A DNA stretch of 63,812 nucleotides, taken from Bacteroidota bacterium. Lineage in GTDB: Bacteria > Bacteroidota > Bacteroidia > Chitinophagales > Chitinophagaceae. The notes under the pieces were generated by a model, which worked only from the letters and a program-made list of their open reading frames with translations, had not been told where the DNA came from and ran no database searches. Below are positions 45,349-54,095 of the stretch, in pieces; position 1 is the stretch's first letter; each line of letters starts with the position of its first letter. The stretch covers positions 1-63,812 of the forward strand of contig JABDGW010000004.1 in assembly GCA_013285855.1 (NCBI GenBank), in the 5' to 3' direction. The translations under genes were made by a program, and so were the position numbers.

Positions 45349-45594
45349 ATGAACTTAACGGACTGGATTGGTGCAACAGGTGTAACCATTTTATTGCTTG
45401 CTTATTTTTTAAATTTGATTGACAAAATTTCCCAGCACAGCCTTAGCTATATTCTTTTAAATTTAGCAGGAGCCGGGCTTGCCTGTTTTGCATCGGTACT
45501 TTTAAAATATATTCCGTTTATAATTTTAGAAGGTGTATGGACGCTTGTATCACTTGTAATGTTGATAAGATATTTTATGAAAACTAAATTGTAA
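45349..45594 (+). CDS. Small CBU_0592-like membrane protein
   Basis: The preferred start is ATG 45349 (MNLTDWIGATGVTILLLAYF), giving 81 residues; an ATG at 45331 adds six. Three membrane helices follow: TGVTILLLAYFLNLIDKI, SYILLNLAGAGLACFASVLL and FIILEGVWTLVSLVMLIRYF. The pattern W-x-G-x-x-G near the start, LNLxGAG in the middle and EGVW in the last helix matches the CBU_0592-like family. Its function is unknown. It is followed 42 bases later by another small membrane protein gene. Confidence 0.82.
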   Translation: MNLTDWIGATGVTILLLAYFLNLIDKISQHSLSYILLNLAGAGLACFASVLLKYIPFIILEGVWTLVSLVMLIRYFMKTKL

Positions 45595-45636
45595 AACAAC
45601 ATCAACATCATTCATAAATCATCTTACATTTAGCGC

Positions 45637-45957
45637 ATGGATGAGGAAAGAAAAAAAGCGAGTAAGCTGCGTATTTTGTTCAGGCTTGCTTTTATCTGTA
45701 ATATTTTTTTTATTGTTTGCATCATATTACGCTATTCAAATGTGCCGCAGTTTATTCCTCAGCCAATAATTGAATTTTCTATTATTTTAGGATGGTTTGC
45801 GCCGCTTATTAATTGTATAAATTTTGTACTTGCGCTTATCTTTCTTTCACGCATCCGAAAAAAACAAGTTCCGCTTTGGCTTTTATATACAAACATTATT
45901 TGCTTTATTATCCAAATTTATTTTTTCTTTATAATGCATGATACACAATATACTTAA
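45637..45957 (+). CDS. Hypothetical three-helix membrane protein
   Basis: The 106-residue protein has three membrane helices: ILFRLAFICNIFFIVCIILR, FSIILGWFAPLINCINFVLA and LLYTNIICFIIQIYFFFIM. A short Lys/Arg-rich N terminus (MDEERKKASKLR) precedes the first, which suggests it lies in the cytoplasm. No family is recognised. It overlaps the start of the queuosine-precursor transporter by 20 bases, so the two are translationally coupled and probably functionally linked. Confidence 0.72.
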   Translation: MDEERKKASKLRILFRLAFICNIFFIVCIILRYSNVPQFIPQPIIEFSIILGWFAPLINCINFVLALIFLSRIRKKQVPLWLLYTNIICFIIQIYFFFIMHDTQYT

Positions 45958-46747
45958 AGACAAACCAACAAAACTGTTTCTTGGTTTCACTGCTTTTTTT
46001 GTTGCCAATGCGCTGATAGCAGAATGCATTGGCACAAAAATATTTTCGCTTGAAAAATTACTCGGGCTGCATACTTCAAACATTACTTTGTTTGGGCAAA
46101 GCGGCTTATCATTTAATCTTACCTGCGGCGTTTTATTGTGGCCATTAGAGTTTGTAATGACCGATTTAGTGAATGAATATTTTGGCCCGAAAGCTGTGCG
46201 CCGCATAAGTTATACGGCAGTTATATTGATCAGTTACGCATTCATTATGTTTTACAGCAGCATTCATATTCCGCCTGCAGATTTCTGGATAACATCAAAT
46301 CAAACCAAAGGCATTGATAATATGCAAACTGCTTTTAATGGAATTTTCGGGCAGGGCATGTGGATCATTCTTGGCAGCTTAACTGCATTTTTGGTAAGCC
46401 AGATAGTTGATGTAACCATCTTTCACCGCATAAAAAAAGTTACAGGAGACAAACATATTTGGTTAAGAGCAACCGGCTCAACTTTAGTATCGCAATTGGT
46501 AGATAGTTATATTGTATTAACCATTGCATTTAAGTTTGGCAGCAACTGGGCGTGGCCTTTGATATTTGCTGTTGGAACGATGAACTACATTTATAAATTT
46601 ATCATGGCAATAATTTTAACTCCCGTAATAGTTTTGGTTGAAAAGAGAATTGAAAAATATGTTGGCCATAAAACTGCAGTCCAAATGAAAAAAATTGCAA
46701 TGGGACAACCGGCTGATGATTTTGAAAATATTCCAACTGCCGGGTAA
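45938..46747 (+). CDS. Queuosine precursor transporter (YhhQ/VUT family)
   Basis: The 269-residue membrane protein has six or seven helices and the YhhQ/VUT family pattern. FVANALIAECIGTKIFSLEK opens it, and LTCGVLLWPLEFVMTDLVNEYFG contains the conserved T-D-x-x-N-E-Y-F-G signature. ISYTAVILISYAFIMFYSSI and WLRATGSTLVSQLVDSYIVL follow. Family members import queuine or preQ0/preQ1 for tRNA modification. It starts within the end of the preceding gene. No queuosine biosynthesis gene lies in the window. Confidence 0.92.
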   Translation: MIHNILKDKPTKLFLGFTAFFVANALIAECIGTKIFSLEKLLGLHTSNITLFGQSGLSFNLTCGVLLWPLEFVMTDLVNEYFGPKAVRRISYTAVILISYAFIMFYSSIHIPPADFWITSNQTKGIDNMQTAFNGIFGQGMWIILGSLTAFLVSQIVDVTIFHRIKKVTGDKHIWLRATGSTLVSQLVDSYIVLTIAFKFGSNWAWPLIFAVGTMNYIYKFIMAIILTPVIVLVEKRIEKYVGHKTAVQMKKIAMGQPADDFENIPTAG

Positions 46748-46840
46748 ATATTAAAGGGCCTGCGGGTTTGCAAATAATCTCACGTTTTTACACAAAACCG
46801 GATTTAAACAGCATACATTTATACACTAAATTTTTACCTG

Positions 46841-48358
46841 ATGAAACAAAAAATTTTACTTCTGTTTTGTGTTGCAGTTATAACTGTATCAAAATACAAC
46901 TTATTTGCCCAGAGCTGGAAACTCAGTGGCAATGCAACAACAAATCCATCAACTAATTTCCTTGGCACTACAGATAATAAAGATCTTGTTATCCGCACAA
47001 AAAACACAGAAAGATTGCGTATAAATTCTAATGGTAACATTGGAATAAATACAAGCAGTACACCAATAGCATTGCTGGAGATGCACAATACCAGGCAGAT
47101 AAATTCTATCTATGTTACCAACAGCAGCACCAATAGTAACCAATATGGATTTCGCACTGTTGTAAACGGTGTTAATGCAAGTGCTTTTAGAACCGCAGGT
47201 GAGTTTACGGCCTCTGGATCAGGAAGCCAGAATATAGGCCTGAATGTTCTTGCGTCGGCAGGAAATATCAACTATGGAGGAATTTGTAATGCAACAGATG
47301 GCGCAACAGCAAATATTGCTGTTTGGGGTTATACAGGCGGACCAACCGGCAGTAAAAATTATGCTGTGTATGGTTCTATCGCAAGTTTCAGCGCTGGCAA
47401 CGACTTTGCCGGATATTTTGCAGGAAGAACGTATGTAAGCACATCACTTGTTATAGGAACTTCAGAAACAGCATCGAATTCATCAGTTACTATACATTCG
47501 CCGGCTGAGACAAGCAATAGCATACTTCTAGTAAATACCAATGAGAGTGGTAATGGAATCCAGGCAAACTATTCCGGATCTCCTTCAAATTATTATGCTA
47601 TTTGGGGAATTGCTCCGTCTTCAGGTCCAAGCCAGGCTGGTTATTTTTCAGGTAACGTTACTGTTACCGGAACATTTTCAAACCCGTCTGATGAAAGATT
47701 AAAAGAAAATATTAATCCTTTAAGCAATGTAACAGATAAGATTATGCAGGTAAGCGTAAACACATATAATTTTAAAAAAGAGTTCAGCAGCCTTAATCTT
47801 CCGCAGACAAAACAATACGGCTTCCTTGCACAAAATCTTCAAAAAATATTTCCTGAATTAGTACAGACAGTAGTTGATAAATCAAAAGGAGAAAATAATT
47901 TCTTTGAATATAAAACCGTGAATTATTTAGGAATGATTCCTATTCTTACAAAAGCATTACAGGAAGAACACACACAGCGCATACAAACAGAACAGGAACT
48001 TCAGGATTTAAAACAACGATTGGAAAACATTGAAGCATTGCTTTCTCAAAATGGAGCATTATCTCACTCTGTTAATCAAAAAGCATTCAGTAGTGCTGTG
48101 GCAAAACTTGATCAAAACGCGCCAAATCCATTTAATCAAAAATCAACCATTAATTGTTTTGTTCCTTCAAACACAAAAAATGCAATGGTTGTTGTGTATT
48201 CAGGCAACGGCACCAGCGTAAAAACATTTAATAATCTTAATGCCGGTAATAACCGTTTGGATATAACTGCAAACACACTTGCCGGTGGCGTATATACATA
48301 CGTTTTATTGATTGATGGAAAGCAGGCAGACAGCCGGCAAATGATAATTACCAAGTGA
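46841..48358 (+). CDS. Secreted tail-fibre-like protein with S74 chaperone domain and T9SS sorting tail
   Basis: The 505-residue exported protein has a signal peptide (MKQKILLLFCVAVITVSKYN). Its N-terminal 270 residues form repeated beta motifs as in phage tail fibres and Bacteroidota adhesins (LRINSNGNIGINTSS, AGYFSGNVTVTGTF). An S74 endosialidase-type intramolecular chaperone domain begins at SDERLKENINPL and includes QYGFLAQNLQKIFPELV and YLGMIPILTKALQEE. A coiled coil (QEEHTQRIQTEQELQDLKQR) follows. The end is a T9SS type A sorting domain (LDQNAPNPFNQKSTINCFVP, GGVYTYVLLIDGKQADSRQM). S74 domains trimerise fibres and often release themselves at the conserved Ser. It should be exported through SprA. 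Confidence 0.9.
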   Translation: MKQKILLLFCVAVITVSKYNLFAQSWKLSGNATTNPSTNFLGTTDNKDLVIRTKNTERLRINSNGNIGINTSSTPIALLEMHNTRQINSIYVTNSSTNSNQYGFRTVVNGVNASAFRTAGEFTASGSGSQNIGLNVLASAGNINYGGICNATDGATANIAVWGYTGGPTGSKNYAVYGSIASFSAGNDFAGYFAGRTYVSTSLVIGTSETASNSSVTIHSPAETSNSILLVNTNESGNGIQANYSGSPSNYYAIWGIAPSSGPSQAGYFSGNVTVTGTFSNPSDERLKENINPLSNVTDKIMQVSVNTYNFKKEFSSLNLPQTKQYGFLAQNLQKIFPELVQTVVDKSKGENNFFEYKTVNYLGMIPILTKALQEEHTQRIQTEQELQDLKQRLENIEALLSQNGALSHSVNQKAFSSAVAKLDQNAPNPFNQKSTINCFVPSNTKNAMVVVYSGNGTSVKTFNNLNAGNNRLDITANTLAGGVYTYVLLIDGKQADSRQMIITK

Positions 48359-48376
48359 GCTGGTACGTAAACACAA

Positions 48377-49231
48377 TTATATTTCTTTAAAATTTAAATG
48401 TTGCTTTTTGAACGCAGAAGGATTTACACCTGTCATGCTTTTGAAAACTTTATTAAAGTAAGATAAGCTGTCAAACCCTGTTTCATAACATACTTCAGAA
48501 ACAGTTTTGTCTTGCAGTAATAATGTCTTTGCCTGTGTTATTCTATATTGATTTACAAAATCAGTAAACGTCATTCTTGTTTGCTTTTTGAAGTATCTGC
48601 AAAAAGCGGCAGTACTTAAATGAACATTTGCTGCTACTTTATTCACGTCTGGTGTTTCATTATAGTTGGCGTGTATGTATTTGTATATTGATCCCATGCG
48701 GATCTTATCATTAAGAAAGAGTTTGATACTTGTATCCTGCTCATTCAATTCTTTTACTTCATTTGAATTAGCTAATAGCTGAAATATTTCAAGTAAACAC
48801 AATAGTTGTTCAAAATTATTTAACCCTTTCATAAACTTTAGCTTTCCTGCTACGGTTTGCTTTGTTGAGCCGCTAAAAGACAATCCTAAATATGCTTTAT
48901 CAAAAAGTGATTGAATTGAATCAAATTCCGGTGTTTGTTTAAAAGCATCACCCATGAAATTATCTTTTAACTGAACTACGATTTGTTTGTATTCTGTTTG
49001 TAAGCCATAATCAAAATTCAGATGAGGTATATTAGGTCCGATCAATACGAGATCGCTCTCCATAAAACTTGATATATGCTGGCCAACATGCCTGATGCCG
49101 GTAGTAGCTTCTACATACACCAATTCATATTCAGGATGATAATGCCAGAAAAAATAATTTTTTAAACTCGGCGTAAATAGCCTGAATGATTGACCCGGAT
49201 CAGGCAACACAATCTCTTTCTGAATCTTCAC
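48377..49231 (-). CDS. AraC-family transcriptional regulator
   Basis: The 284-residue regulator has a cupin-type sensor domain (about 1-130, with FFWHYHPEYELVYVEATTGI, typical of AraC-type sugar or metabolite sensors). A C-terminal AraC helix-turn-helix pair (about 185-278: KVAANVHLSTAAFCRYFKKQ, FVNQYRITQAKTLLLQDKTV, ETGFDSLSYFNKVFKSMTGV) follows. It diverges from the PhyH-like oxygenase at 49372, with 140 bases between the starts. That arrangement suggests it regulates that gene and possibly itself. Confidence 0.92.
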   Translation of the reverse strand: MKIQKEIVLPDPGQSFRLFTPSLKNYFFWHYHPEYELVYVEATTGIRHVGQHISSFMESDLVLIGPNIPHLNFDYGLQTEYKQIVVQLKDNFMGDAFKQTPEFDSIQSLFDKAYLGLSFSGSTKQTVAGKLKFMKGLNNFEQLLCLLEIFQLLANSNEVKELNEQDTSIKLFLNDKIRMGSIYKYIHANYNETPDVNKVAANVHLSTAAFCRYFKKQTRMTFTDFVNQYRITQAKTLLLQDKTVSEVCYETGFDSLSYFNKVFKSMTGVNPSAFKKQHLNFKEI

Positions 49232-49371
49232 AACGTTCTTTTATCAACACTAAATAACTTAAAAAAATATAGAAAAAGTCAATACAGAGCAAATAATTGT
49301 CATTGATGATAAAATAAATAAACTGGCGATAATTGAGCTTTGCATCATTGAATCATTATAAATCTTGTTAT

Positions 49372-50337
49372 ATGCAAACAATAACTATGGCGCCAAAAGC
49401 GGGAAATGCTCATAAAGATATTCCCGGTAATCCTTCAACTTCTAAAAGCAGTAATGTTAAGCTTAACGACAGAAGCAATGGCAAGCCTTTACAATTACTA
49501 TCTGAAGAAGATTGGAAATTCTGGATTGAGAACGGGTATATTGTTATTAAAAACGCAGTTCCCAAAGAACAGGCAGAACGCCTTGCAAATTTTTTGTGGG
49601 AGTTTGAAGAAAAAGATCCGGATGACCCTGAAACATGGTATGCGCCGCCACGTGCAGAAATGAAAATGAAAGAGCTAACCAACACAGGAATGGTTGAAGT
49701 GTATAATCACCAGCTTTTATGGGATAACAGGCAGTACCCAAAAGTGCATCAGGCTTTCACAGACATTTGGGGAACAGAAAAATTGTGGGTTACAATTGAC
49801 AGGGCAAATCTGAATTTACCCATTCGTCCCGGTTATAAGTACAAAGGATTTATTCACTGGGATTATGACCCGGAAACTAAACCACAAAATGTGCAGGGTG
49901 TATTAGCGCTGGCTGATCAGACAGATGAAAACATGGGAGGCTTTCAGTGTGTGCCTGAATTATACAGAACCTATGATACATGGAAACTTACACAACCTGA
50001 AAACCGCGATCATTTTAAACCTGATGTAACCGGTTTTGAGATAGTAAAGGTGAAAATGAATGCCGGAGATCTGTTGATTTTTAACAGCCTGCAACCGCAT
50101 GGAATAAGGGTAAATAACAGTGGTAACAAAGTACGGTTAGCGCAATATATTTCAATGATGCCTGCTGAAGAAGATAACGAAGAATTACGCGAATGGAGAA
50201 TTTCTTCCTGGATGGAAAGAAGAGCGCCGGAAGGTTATGCTTTTCCGGGTGATCCAAGGCAATGGGAAAGAAATAAATATCAAACTGCAGTGCTTACACA
50301 ACTTGGCAGAAAATTGCTTGGAATAGAAAAATGGTAA
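49372..50337 (+). CDS. Phytanoyl-CoA-dioxygenase-family (PhyH) Fe(II)/2-oxoglutarate oxygenase
   Basis: The ATG at 49372 gives 321 residues; a TTG at 49333 adds 13 and is less likely. The jelly-roll iron site reads FIHWDYDP (H162, D164) with the distal His in LQPHGIRVNNSG (H243). A 2-oxoglutarate-anchoring Arg lies a few residues later in KVRLAQYI. GGFQCVPELYRTYDTWKL is also characteristic of PhyH-like proteins. The first 40 residues are Ser/Asn-rich and probably disordered. The substrate is unknown; it could be a lipid, an alcohol or a secondary metabolite. An AraC regulator diverges from it. Confidence 0.88.
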   Translation: MQTITMAPKAGNAHKDIPGNPSTSKSSNVKLNDRSNGKPLQLLSEEDWKFWIENGYIVIKNAVPKEQAERLANFLWEFEEKDPDDPETWYAPPRAEMKMKELTNTGMVEVYNHQLLWDNRQYPKVHQAFTDIWGTEKLWVTIDRANLNLPIRPGYKYKGFIHWDYDPETKPQNVQGVLALADQTDENMGGFQCVPELYRTYDTWKLTQPENRDHFKPDVTGFEIVKVKMNAGDLLIFNSLQPHGIRVNNSGNKVRLAQYISMMPAEEDNEELREWRISSWMERRAPEGYAFPGDPRQWERNKYQTAVLTQLGRKLLGIEKW

Positions 50338-50352
50338 TTGCTTTAATCATTT

Positions 50353-50383
50353 GGTAAGAGTGATTGATTCAATCGCTCTTACC
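50353..50383. terminator. Hairpin after the PhyH-like gene
   Basis: GGTAAGAGTGATTG (50353-50366), loop ATT and CAATCGCTCTTACC (50370-50383) form a 14-bp stem with one G-U pair. An A run and then T run follow (AAAAAAATATTTTTT). It lies 15 bases after the oxygenase stop and directly before the small ORF at 50399. Confidence 0.75.
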
Positions 50384-50398
50384 AAAAAAATATTTTTT

Positions 50399-50590
50399 AT
50401 GTGTCTTATTAAAAATAAATCGGTTAATAATAAAAGTTGTAAAGGTTATTGTATTAATTGCAAGCTTAGAGAATCTTTGCAAACAGGCTCTTTAAATCCT
50501 GACGAAAAGAATTTAACCAATGCTGGTATATTACAGGTAGTTCAGAAAAATATGTACACAGCAAATAACGTGACGCTATTTAAAAACTAA
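50399..50590 (+). CDS. Small four-cysteine protein
   Basis: An ORF of 63 residues from the ATG at 50399 encodes MCLIKNKSVNNKSCKGYCIN at its start. Cysteines at residues 2, 14, 18 and 21 give a CxxxCxxC cluster suited to metal binding. An in-frame GTG-type start at 50351 lies in the terminator hairpin and is rejected. The rest is polar (NPDEKNLTNAGILQVVQKNM). I do not recognise a family. It overlaps the end of the convergent LysM gene by 11 bases. It could be a real microprotein or a chance ORF. Confidence 0.4.
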   Translation: MCLIKNKSVNNKSCKGYCINCKLRESLQTGSLNPDEKNLTNAGILQVVQKNMYTANNVTLFKN

Positions 50591-51530
50591 CATTCAAATT
50601 AAAGCTCGCATCATTTACATGCAGTGCCGCCGCAGTTGCGTTACTAACACGGAAATTAATTCCTGTATTTTCTTTAAGATCGCCCATATTCCAAAGCACT
50701 TTTGCGTAAACTGCACTGCCGTTATCTGCAGTTATTTTTACAATTGTGCCAGGCTCAATATCATTTGCGAGAATATAATATTTCCCATCAGTCCAACCGC
50801 TGGATGTTTTAAAGGTTTTTGAAATGCCGGAAATATTTTGCTTGTTTTTAGTTTTCCTTTCTTTAAACTGAGACGCAAAAAATCCTTCACCTGAATAATC
50901 TATTACAGGCGCAGCTGTTATACTGCTCGTATTATCTCCCGTTTGCAGTACAGGCTGCGTTTTTACATCATTATCTTCAGCTTTAATATTTTCCGTATTA
51001 GCTACAGGTTCCTTTTTTTGTTCTGTAGTTTCAACGGTTTCAACTCTTTGTTTTTGTGAAGGTGTTGTTGCCAATTTATCATTGCCTTTATTGCTGATGA
51101 TAAGCAGTGTGCCGATCTTCGTGCTGTTATCGGCAAGATGATTCCATGATTTTAACTGATCAACACTTACATTGTATTTTTTACTGATGCTATATAAGGT
51201 TTCTCCCTTTGTAACAACATGTGTTATTTCATTTGATTGCGGTGCTGAAATTTTTGTAGTTGTTGCTGCAGTGTTTGTTGTTACTTTTTTTGCACTAACT
51301 TGTTTTTGTGTTGAAGGGATTTTTATTTGCGAACCATACACAAGTTTAGTATCTGCATGCATGCCATTTATGCGCATAATATCACCAACTGAAGTATTGT
51401 ATTCCTGGGCAAGTGCAGATAAGCTTTCTCCCTGTTTTAATGTATGTATAACATAATTGTTTTGGGCTGATACATATTGAAATGAAAAAGCTGCAATCAT
51501 AACGGCAGCAATTGTCTTTACATAATTCAT
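50580..51530 (-). CDS. Secreted protein with two LysM domains and an RlpA-like C-terminal domain
   Basis: The start is ATG 51530 (MNYVKTIAAVMIAAFSFQYV), preferred over the in-frame GTG at 51536, giving 316 residues with a signal peptide. Two LysM peptidoglycan-binding domains follow: HTLKQGESLSALAQEYNTSV and HVVTKGETLYSISKKYNVSV. After a Glu/Lys/Thr-rich linker the C-terminal 100 residues (YILANDIEPGTIVKITADNG, AVYAKVLWNMGDLKENTG) resemble a double-psi beta-barrel (RlpA type). It probably binds the cell wall; a hydrolytic residue is not clear. The rRNA methyltransferase gene upstream is on the same strand, separated by 21 bases. Confidence 0.86.
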   Translation of the reverse strand: MNYVKTIAAVMIAAFSFQYVSAQNNYVIHTLKQGESLSALAQEYNTSVGDIMRINGMHADTKLVYGSQIKIPSTQKQVSAKKVTTNTAATTTKISAPQSNEITHVVTKGETLYSISKKYNVSVDQLKSWNHLADNSTKIGTLLIISNKGNDKLATTPSQKQRVETVETTEQKKEPVANTENIKAEDNDVKTQPVLQTGDNTSSITAAPVIDYSGEGFFASQFKERKTKNKQNISGISKTFKTSSGWTDGKYYILANDIEPGTIVKITADNGSAVYAKVLWNMGDLKENTGINFRVSNATAAALHVNDASFNLNVSF

Positions 51531-51551
51531 ATGCACAATTTTTTTGCAAAT

Positions 51552-52934
51552 TTATTCTTTACGAATACGCCATTCTGTTGGATAATAGTTATTAACACGG
51601 TTGTGCAAAATTTTTATCCAGCCAAGCGGAAAGCTTTTGTACGTGCATAAAGCCCAGCCTTTATAATCCGTATTGACGGAAATTTCTTTCTTGCGCAGGT
51701 ATTGCAATGCCTCATTTTCGGTTAATTCAATCTTTGTAATATCATCGCTTATTATTGAGCTTAAGGCAAGCTCATGGTGCGGAACCAAATCTTTTCCTTT
51801 TATTTCTCCCAATTGCACGCCTGCTTTTTTTAAATATAAATTTTTTTGAAGTAGCGCAACATCGCTGTTCCATTGTTTATGAATAACGCGTATTATTTCC
51901 TGTTGCTTAAAAAAAAGCCAGTCTTTTTTTATTAACCATTCATCAAGCAAATTCATTTCTTTATTGGATACTTGTAATAAGGATAACGTATTTTGTTTTG
52001 AATAATTTTCTTCTTCATTTTTATGCAATGCTGCAATAAAAAAGCCTTCACCTTTTAATTTATGCGGCCAGAAACGATAGCCACAAGCCTTGTGTTTGGG
52101 CGATGTTGTTTCATCAATATTCCATTCGTTATTTAACTGTAATTGAATGCTGTTAAAACTAAAATTATCCTGTAGCCAATCCAGGATATCTTCATCTTCC
52201 TGTTGCGAATAAGAACAGGTTGAATAAATTAAAATTCCATCATGTTTTAGTGATGAATAAATATCGGCAAAAATTCTTTGCTGACGCTGGCTGCACAATT
52301 GCACATTATTTTCACTCCATTCTTCAATCGCATCTTCATCTTTTCTAAAAAGCCCGCTGCCACTGCAAGGTGCATCAACAACGATGAGATCAAAATAATT
52401 TTTCAGTCGTTTATAATCTGCCGCATCATTATTTGTTATAACAATATTTTCCGATCCCCATTTTGTTACATTCTCATATAAAATATTAGCTCTTGATTTT
52501 ATTACTTCGTTTGAAACGATCAATGCATTTTTAAAATAAGAAGTGAGTAATGTGGTTTTCCCACCGGGCGCAGCACACAAGTCCAGAATTTTTATGTTTG
52601 AATGAGGAGTAAATGTTTGTTGCAGAATTTCCCATAAAAACATGCTGCTTGCTTCCTGCACATAATATGCTCCTGCATGCAACAAAGGATCAAATGTAAA
52701 TTGCGGACGTTCATTTAAATAAAAACCATATGCACACCAGGGCACAGGTTCGTTCAAATTAAAATGCGGATGCGTGAAATTTTTTGAAGAAGAAAAACGC
52801 TCATATTTGTTTTTATTAAAACGGATAGAAGTTATTGCCTGTGGATGGTAATGTACTTTTTCAAATGCATATTTATTAAAGCCTTGAATATTTTCAAGCG
52901 AACTCAGTAATTCATTTGGTAAAGCGTTTTCCAA
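51552..52934 (-). CDS. rsmF: RsmF/RsmB-family rRNA (cytosine-5) methyltransferase
   Basis: The 460-residue enzyme has the NOP2/Sun methyltransferase pattern. Motif I is ILDLCAAPGGKTTLLTSYF, motif IV with a catalytic Cys is VVDAPCSGSGLFRKDEDAI, and motif VI with the second Cys is LIYSTCSYSQQEDEDILDWL. A C-terminal PUA-like RsmF tail extends to the end. It probably methylates 16S rRNA. The only suitable start is TTG at 52934, which follows the bioF stop TGA without a gap and is in the same frame as bioF. Translation therefore depends on coupling or on readthrough of bioF. Confidence 0.93.
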   Translation of the reverse strand: MENALPNELLSSLENIQGFNKYAFEKVHYHPQAITSIRFNKNKYERFSSSKNFTHPHFNLNEPVPWCAYGFYLNERPQFTFDPLLHAGAYYVQEASSMFLWEILQQTFTPHSNIKILDLCAAPGGKTTLLTSYFKNALIVSNEVIKSRANILYENVTKWGSENIVITNNDAADYKRLKNYFDLIVVDAPCSGSGLFRKDEDAIEEWSENNVQLCSQRQQRIFADIYSSLKHDGILIYSTCSYSQQEDEDILDWLQDNFSFNSIQLQLNNEWNIDETTSPKHKACGYRFWPHKLKGEGFFIAALHKNEEENYSKQNTLSLLQVSNKEMNLLDEWLIKKDWLFFKQQEIIRVIHKQWNSDVALLQKNLYLKKAGVQLGEIKGKDLVPHHELALSSIISDDITKIELTENEALQYLRKKEISVNTDYKGWALCTYKSFPLGWIKILHNRVNNYYPTEWRIRKE

Positions 52935-54026
52935 TCAGGATAATTTTTTTACAAGTTGCTCAACTTCATTAATTGTATTGAAAGCATGCAGCACAATGCG
53001 CAATCTTTCTTTATTTAAAGGAATGGTTGGATATAAGATCGGGCGAACATCAAAAGCCGCTTCCTGTAATTGCAATGCAATCTCTTTCACAACATCATTG
53101 CCCGGAATAATAACAATTTGAATGGATGTTGATGAATTTAATTTTTGAAATTTTAACTGCGATTGTTGAAAAAAATTAATAAGATTCTGCAGTTGTTTTC
53201 TTTCATCATTTAAAAAAGGGAATGTATTATAGCTGGCTTGAATAGCAGCAACGGAATGCTCCGGTAAAGCCGTCGTATAAATAAAACTTCGTGCAAAATT
53301 TATAAGATAATCTTTTAATTGTTGTGAGCCAGTAACAACAGCGCCATGACAGCCGCATGCTTTGCCGAAAGTGTAAACGCGGCAAAAAATTTCATTGTGT
53401 AAATTTTCGTGCTGGCATAGTCCTTTGCCATTTTCACCAATAATACCAATAGCGTGTGCTTCGTCAATTATTAAATGTGCATTGTATTTTTTGCTTAATG
53501 AAACAAGTTGTTGTAAAGGGCAAAAGTCTCCGTCCATACTAAACACAGATTCTGTTACAATAAAAACATTGCCTGTTGCAGATTTTATTTTTTTTTCCAG
53601 TTCATCAAGATTGTTATGCTCAAAAGAAAAGCTTTGTGCAAAGGATAAGCGAATGCCATCTCTTAAAGAAGCATGGCATAATTGGTCATATAAAATTGTA
53701 TCGCCTTTTTGCGGAACAGCGCTTAATAAACCAATATTTGCATCGTAACCTGAATTAAAAATTAATGCCGCTTCTGCTTTATGAAATGTTGCAATTTGTT
53801 TTTCTGTTTCTTCAATTAAGGCATAATTACCAGCCAATAATCTTGAACCTGTTGAGCCTGTTTTTAAATTATGATCAATTTTTTTATTCAATAAATTATT
53901 ATGCACAATTCCGAGATAATCATTTGAACAAAAATCAATCTTGCCCGCGGACAATCTTAATTGCCTGAAAGCATTTTGTTGTTTGCGTTGCTGTAATTTT
54001 TTTTCGAGGAAAGAATCATTGTACAT
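52935..54026 (-). CDS. bioF: 8-amino-7-oxononanoate synthase-like PLP enzyme
   Basis: The likely start is ATG 54026 (MYNDSFLEKKLQQRKQQNAF), giving 363 residues; a TTG at 54050 adds eight and lies in the promoter region. The alpha-oxoamine synthase fold is clear: KIDFCSNDYLGIVHNN, GSTGSRLLAGNYALIEETEK, LIIDEAHAIGIIGENGKGLC and the PLP Lys in VYTFGKACGCHGAVV. It condenses pimeloyl thioester with alanine in biotin synthesis. Other bio genes are not in view, so a related alpha-oxoamine synthase cannot be excluded. A TAGTTTTG box at about 54048-54055 fits a promoter. Confidence 0.88.
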   Translation of the reverse strand: MYNDSFLEKKLQQRKQQNAFRQLRLSAGKIDFCSNDYLGIVHNNLLNKKIDHNLKTGSTGSRLLAGNYALIEETEKQIATFHKAEAALIFNSGYDANIGLLSAVPQKGDTILYDQLCHASLRDGIRLSFAQSFSFEHNNLDELEKKIKSATGNVFIVTESVFSMDGDFCPLQQLVSLSKKYNAHLIIDEAHAIGIIGENGKGLCQHENLHNEIFCRVYTFGKACGCHGAVVTGSQQLKDYLINFARSFIYTTALPEHSVAAIQASYNTFPFLNDERKQLQNLINFFQQSQLKFQKLNSSTSIQIVIIPGNDVVKEIALQLQEAAFDVRPILYPTIPLNKERLRIVLHAFNTINEVEQLVKKLS

Positions 54027-54060
54027 GAAGAATGTTTCGCTTAAATTCAAAACTAATCGT

Positions 54061-54090
54061 TTGTTGTTAAATAGTTCTATGCTGATATTT
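54061..54090 (+). promoter_or_regulatory. Candidate recG promoter
   Basis: TTG at 54061-54063, a 19-base spacer and GATATTTG at 54083-54090 match TTG-N19-TAnnTTTG with one mismatch. The predicted transcription start is about 54095-54098, which would make the recG message nearly leaderless if translation starts at 54096. The region is shared with the divergent bioF promoter. Confidence 0.4.
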
Positions 54091-54095
54091 GTAAC

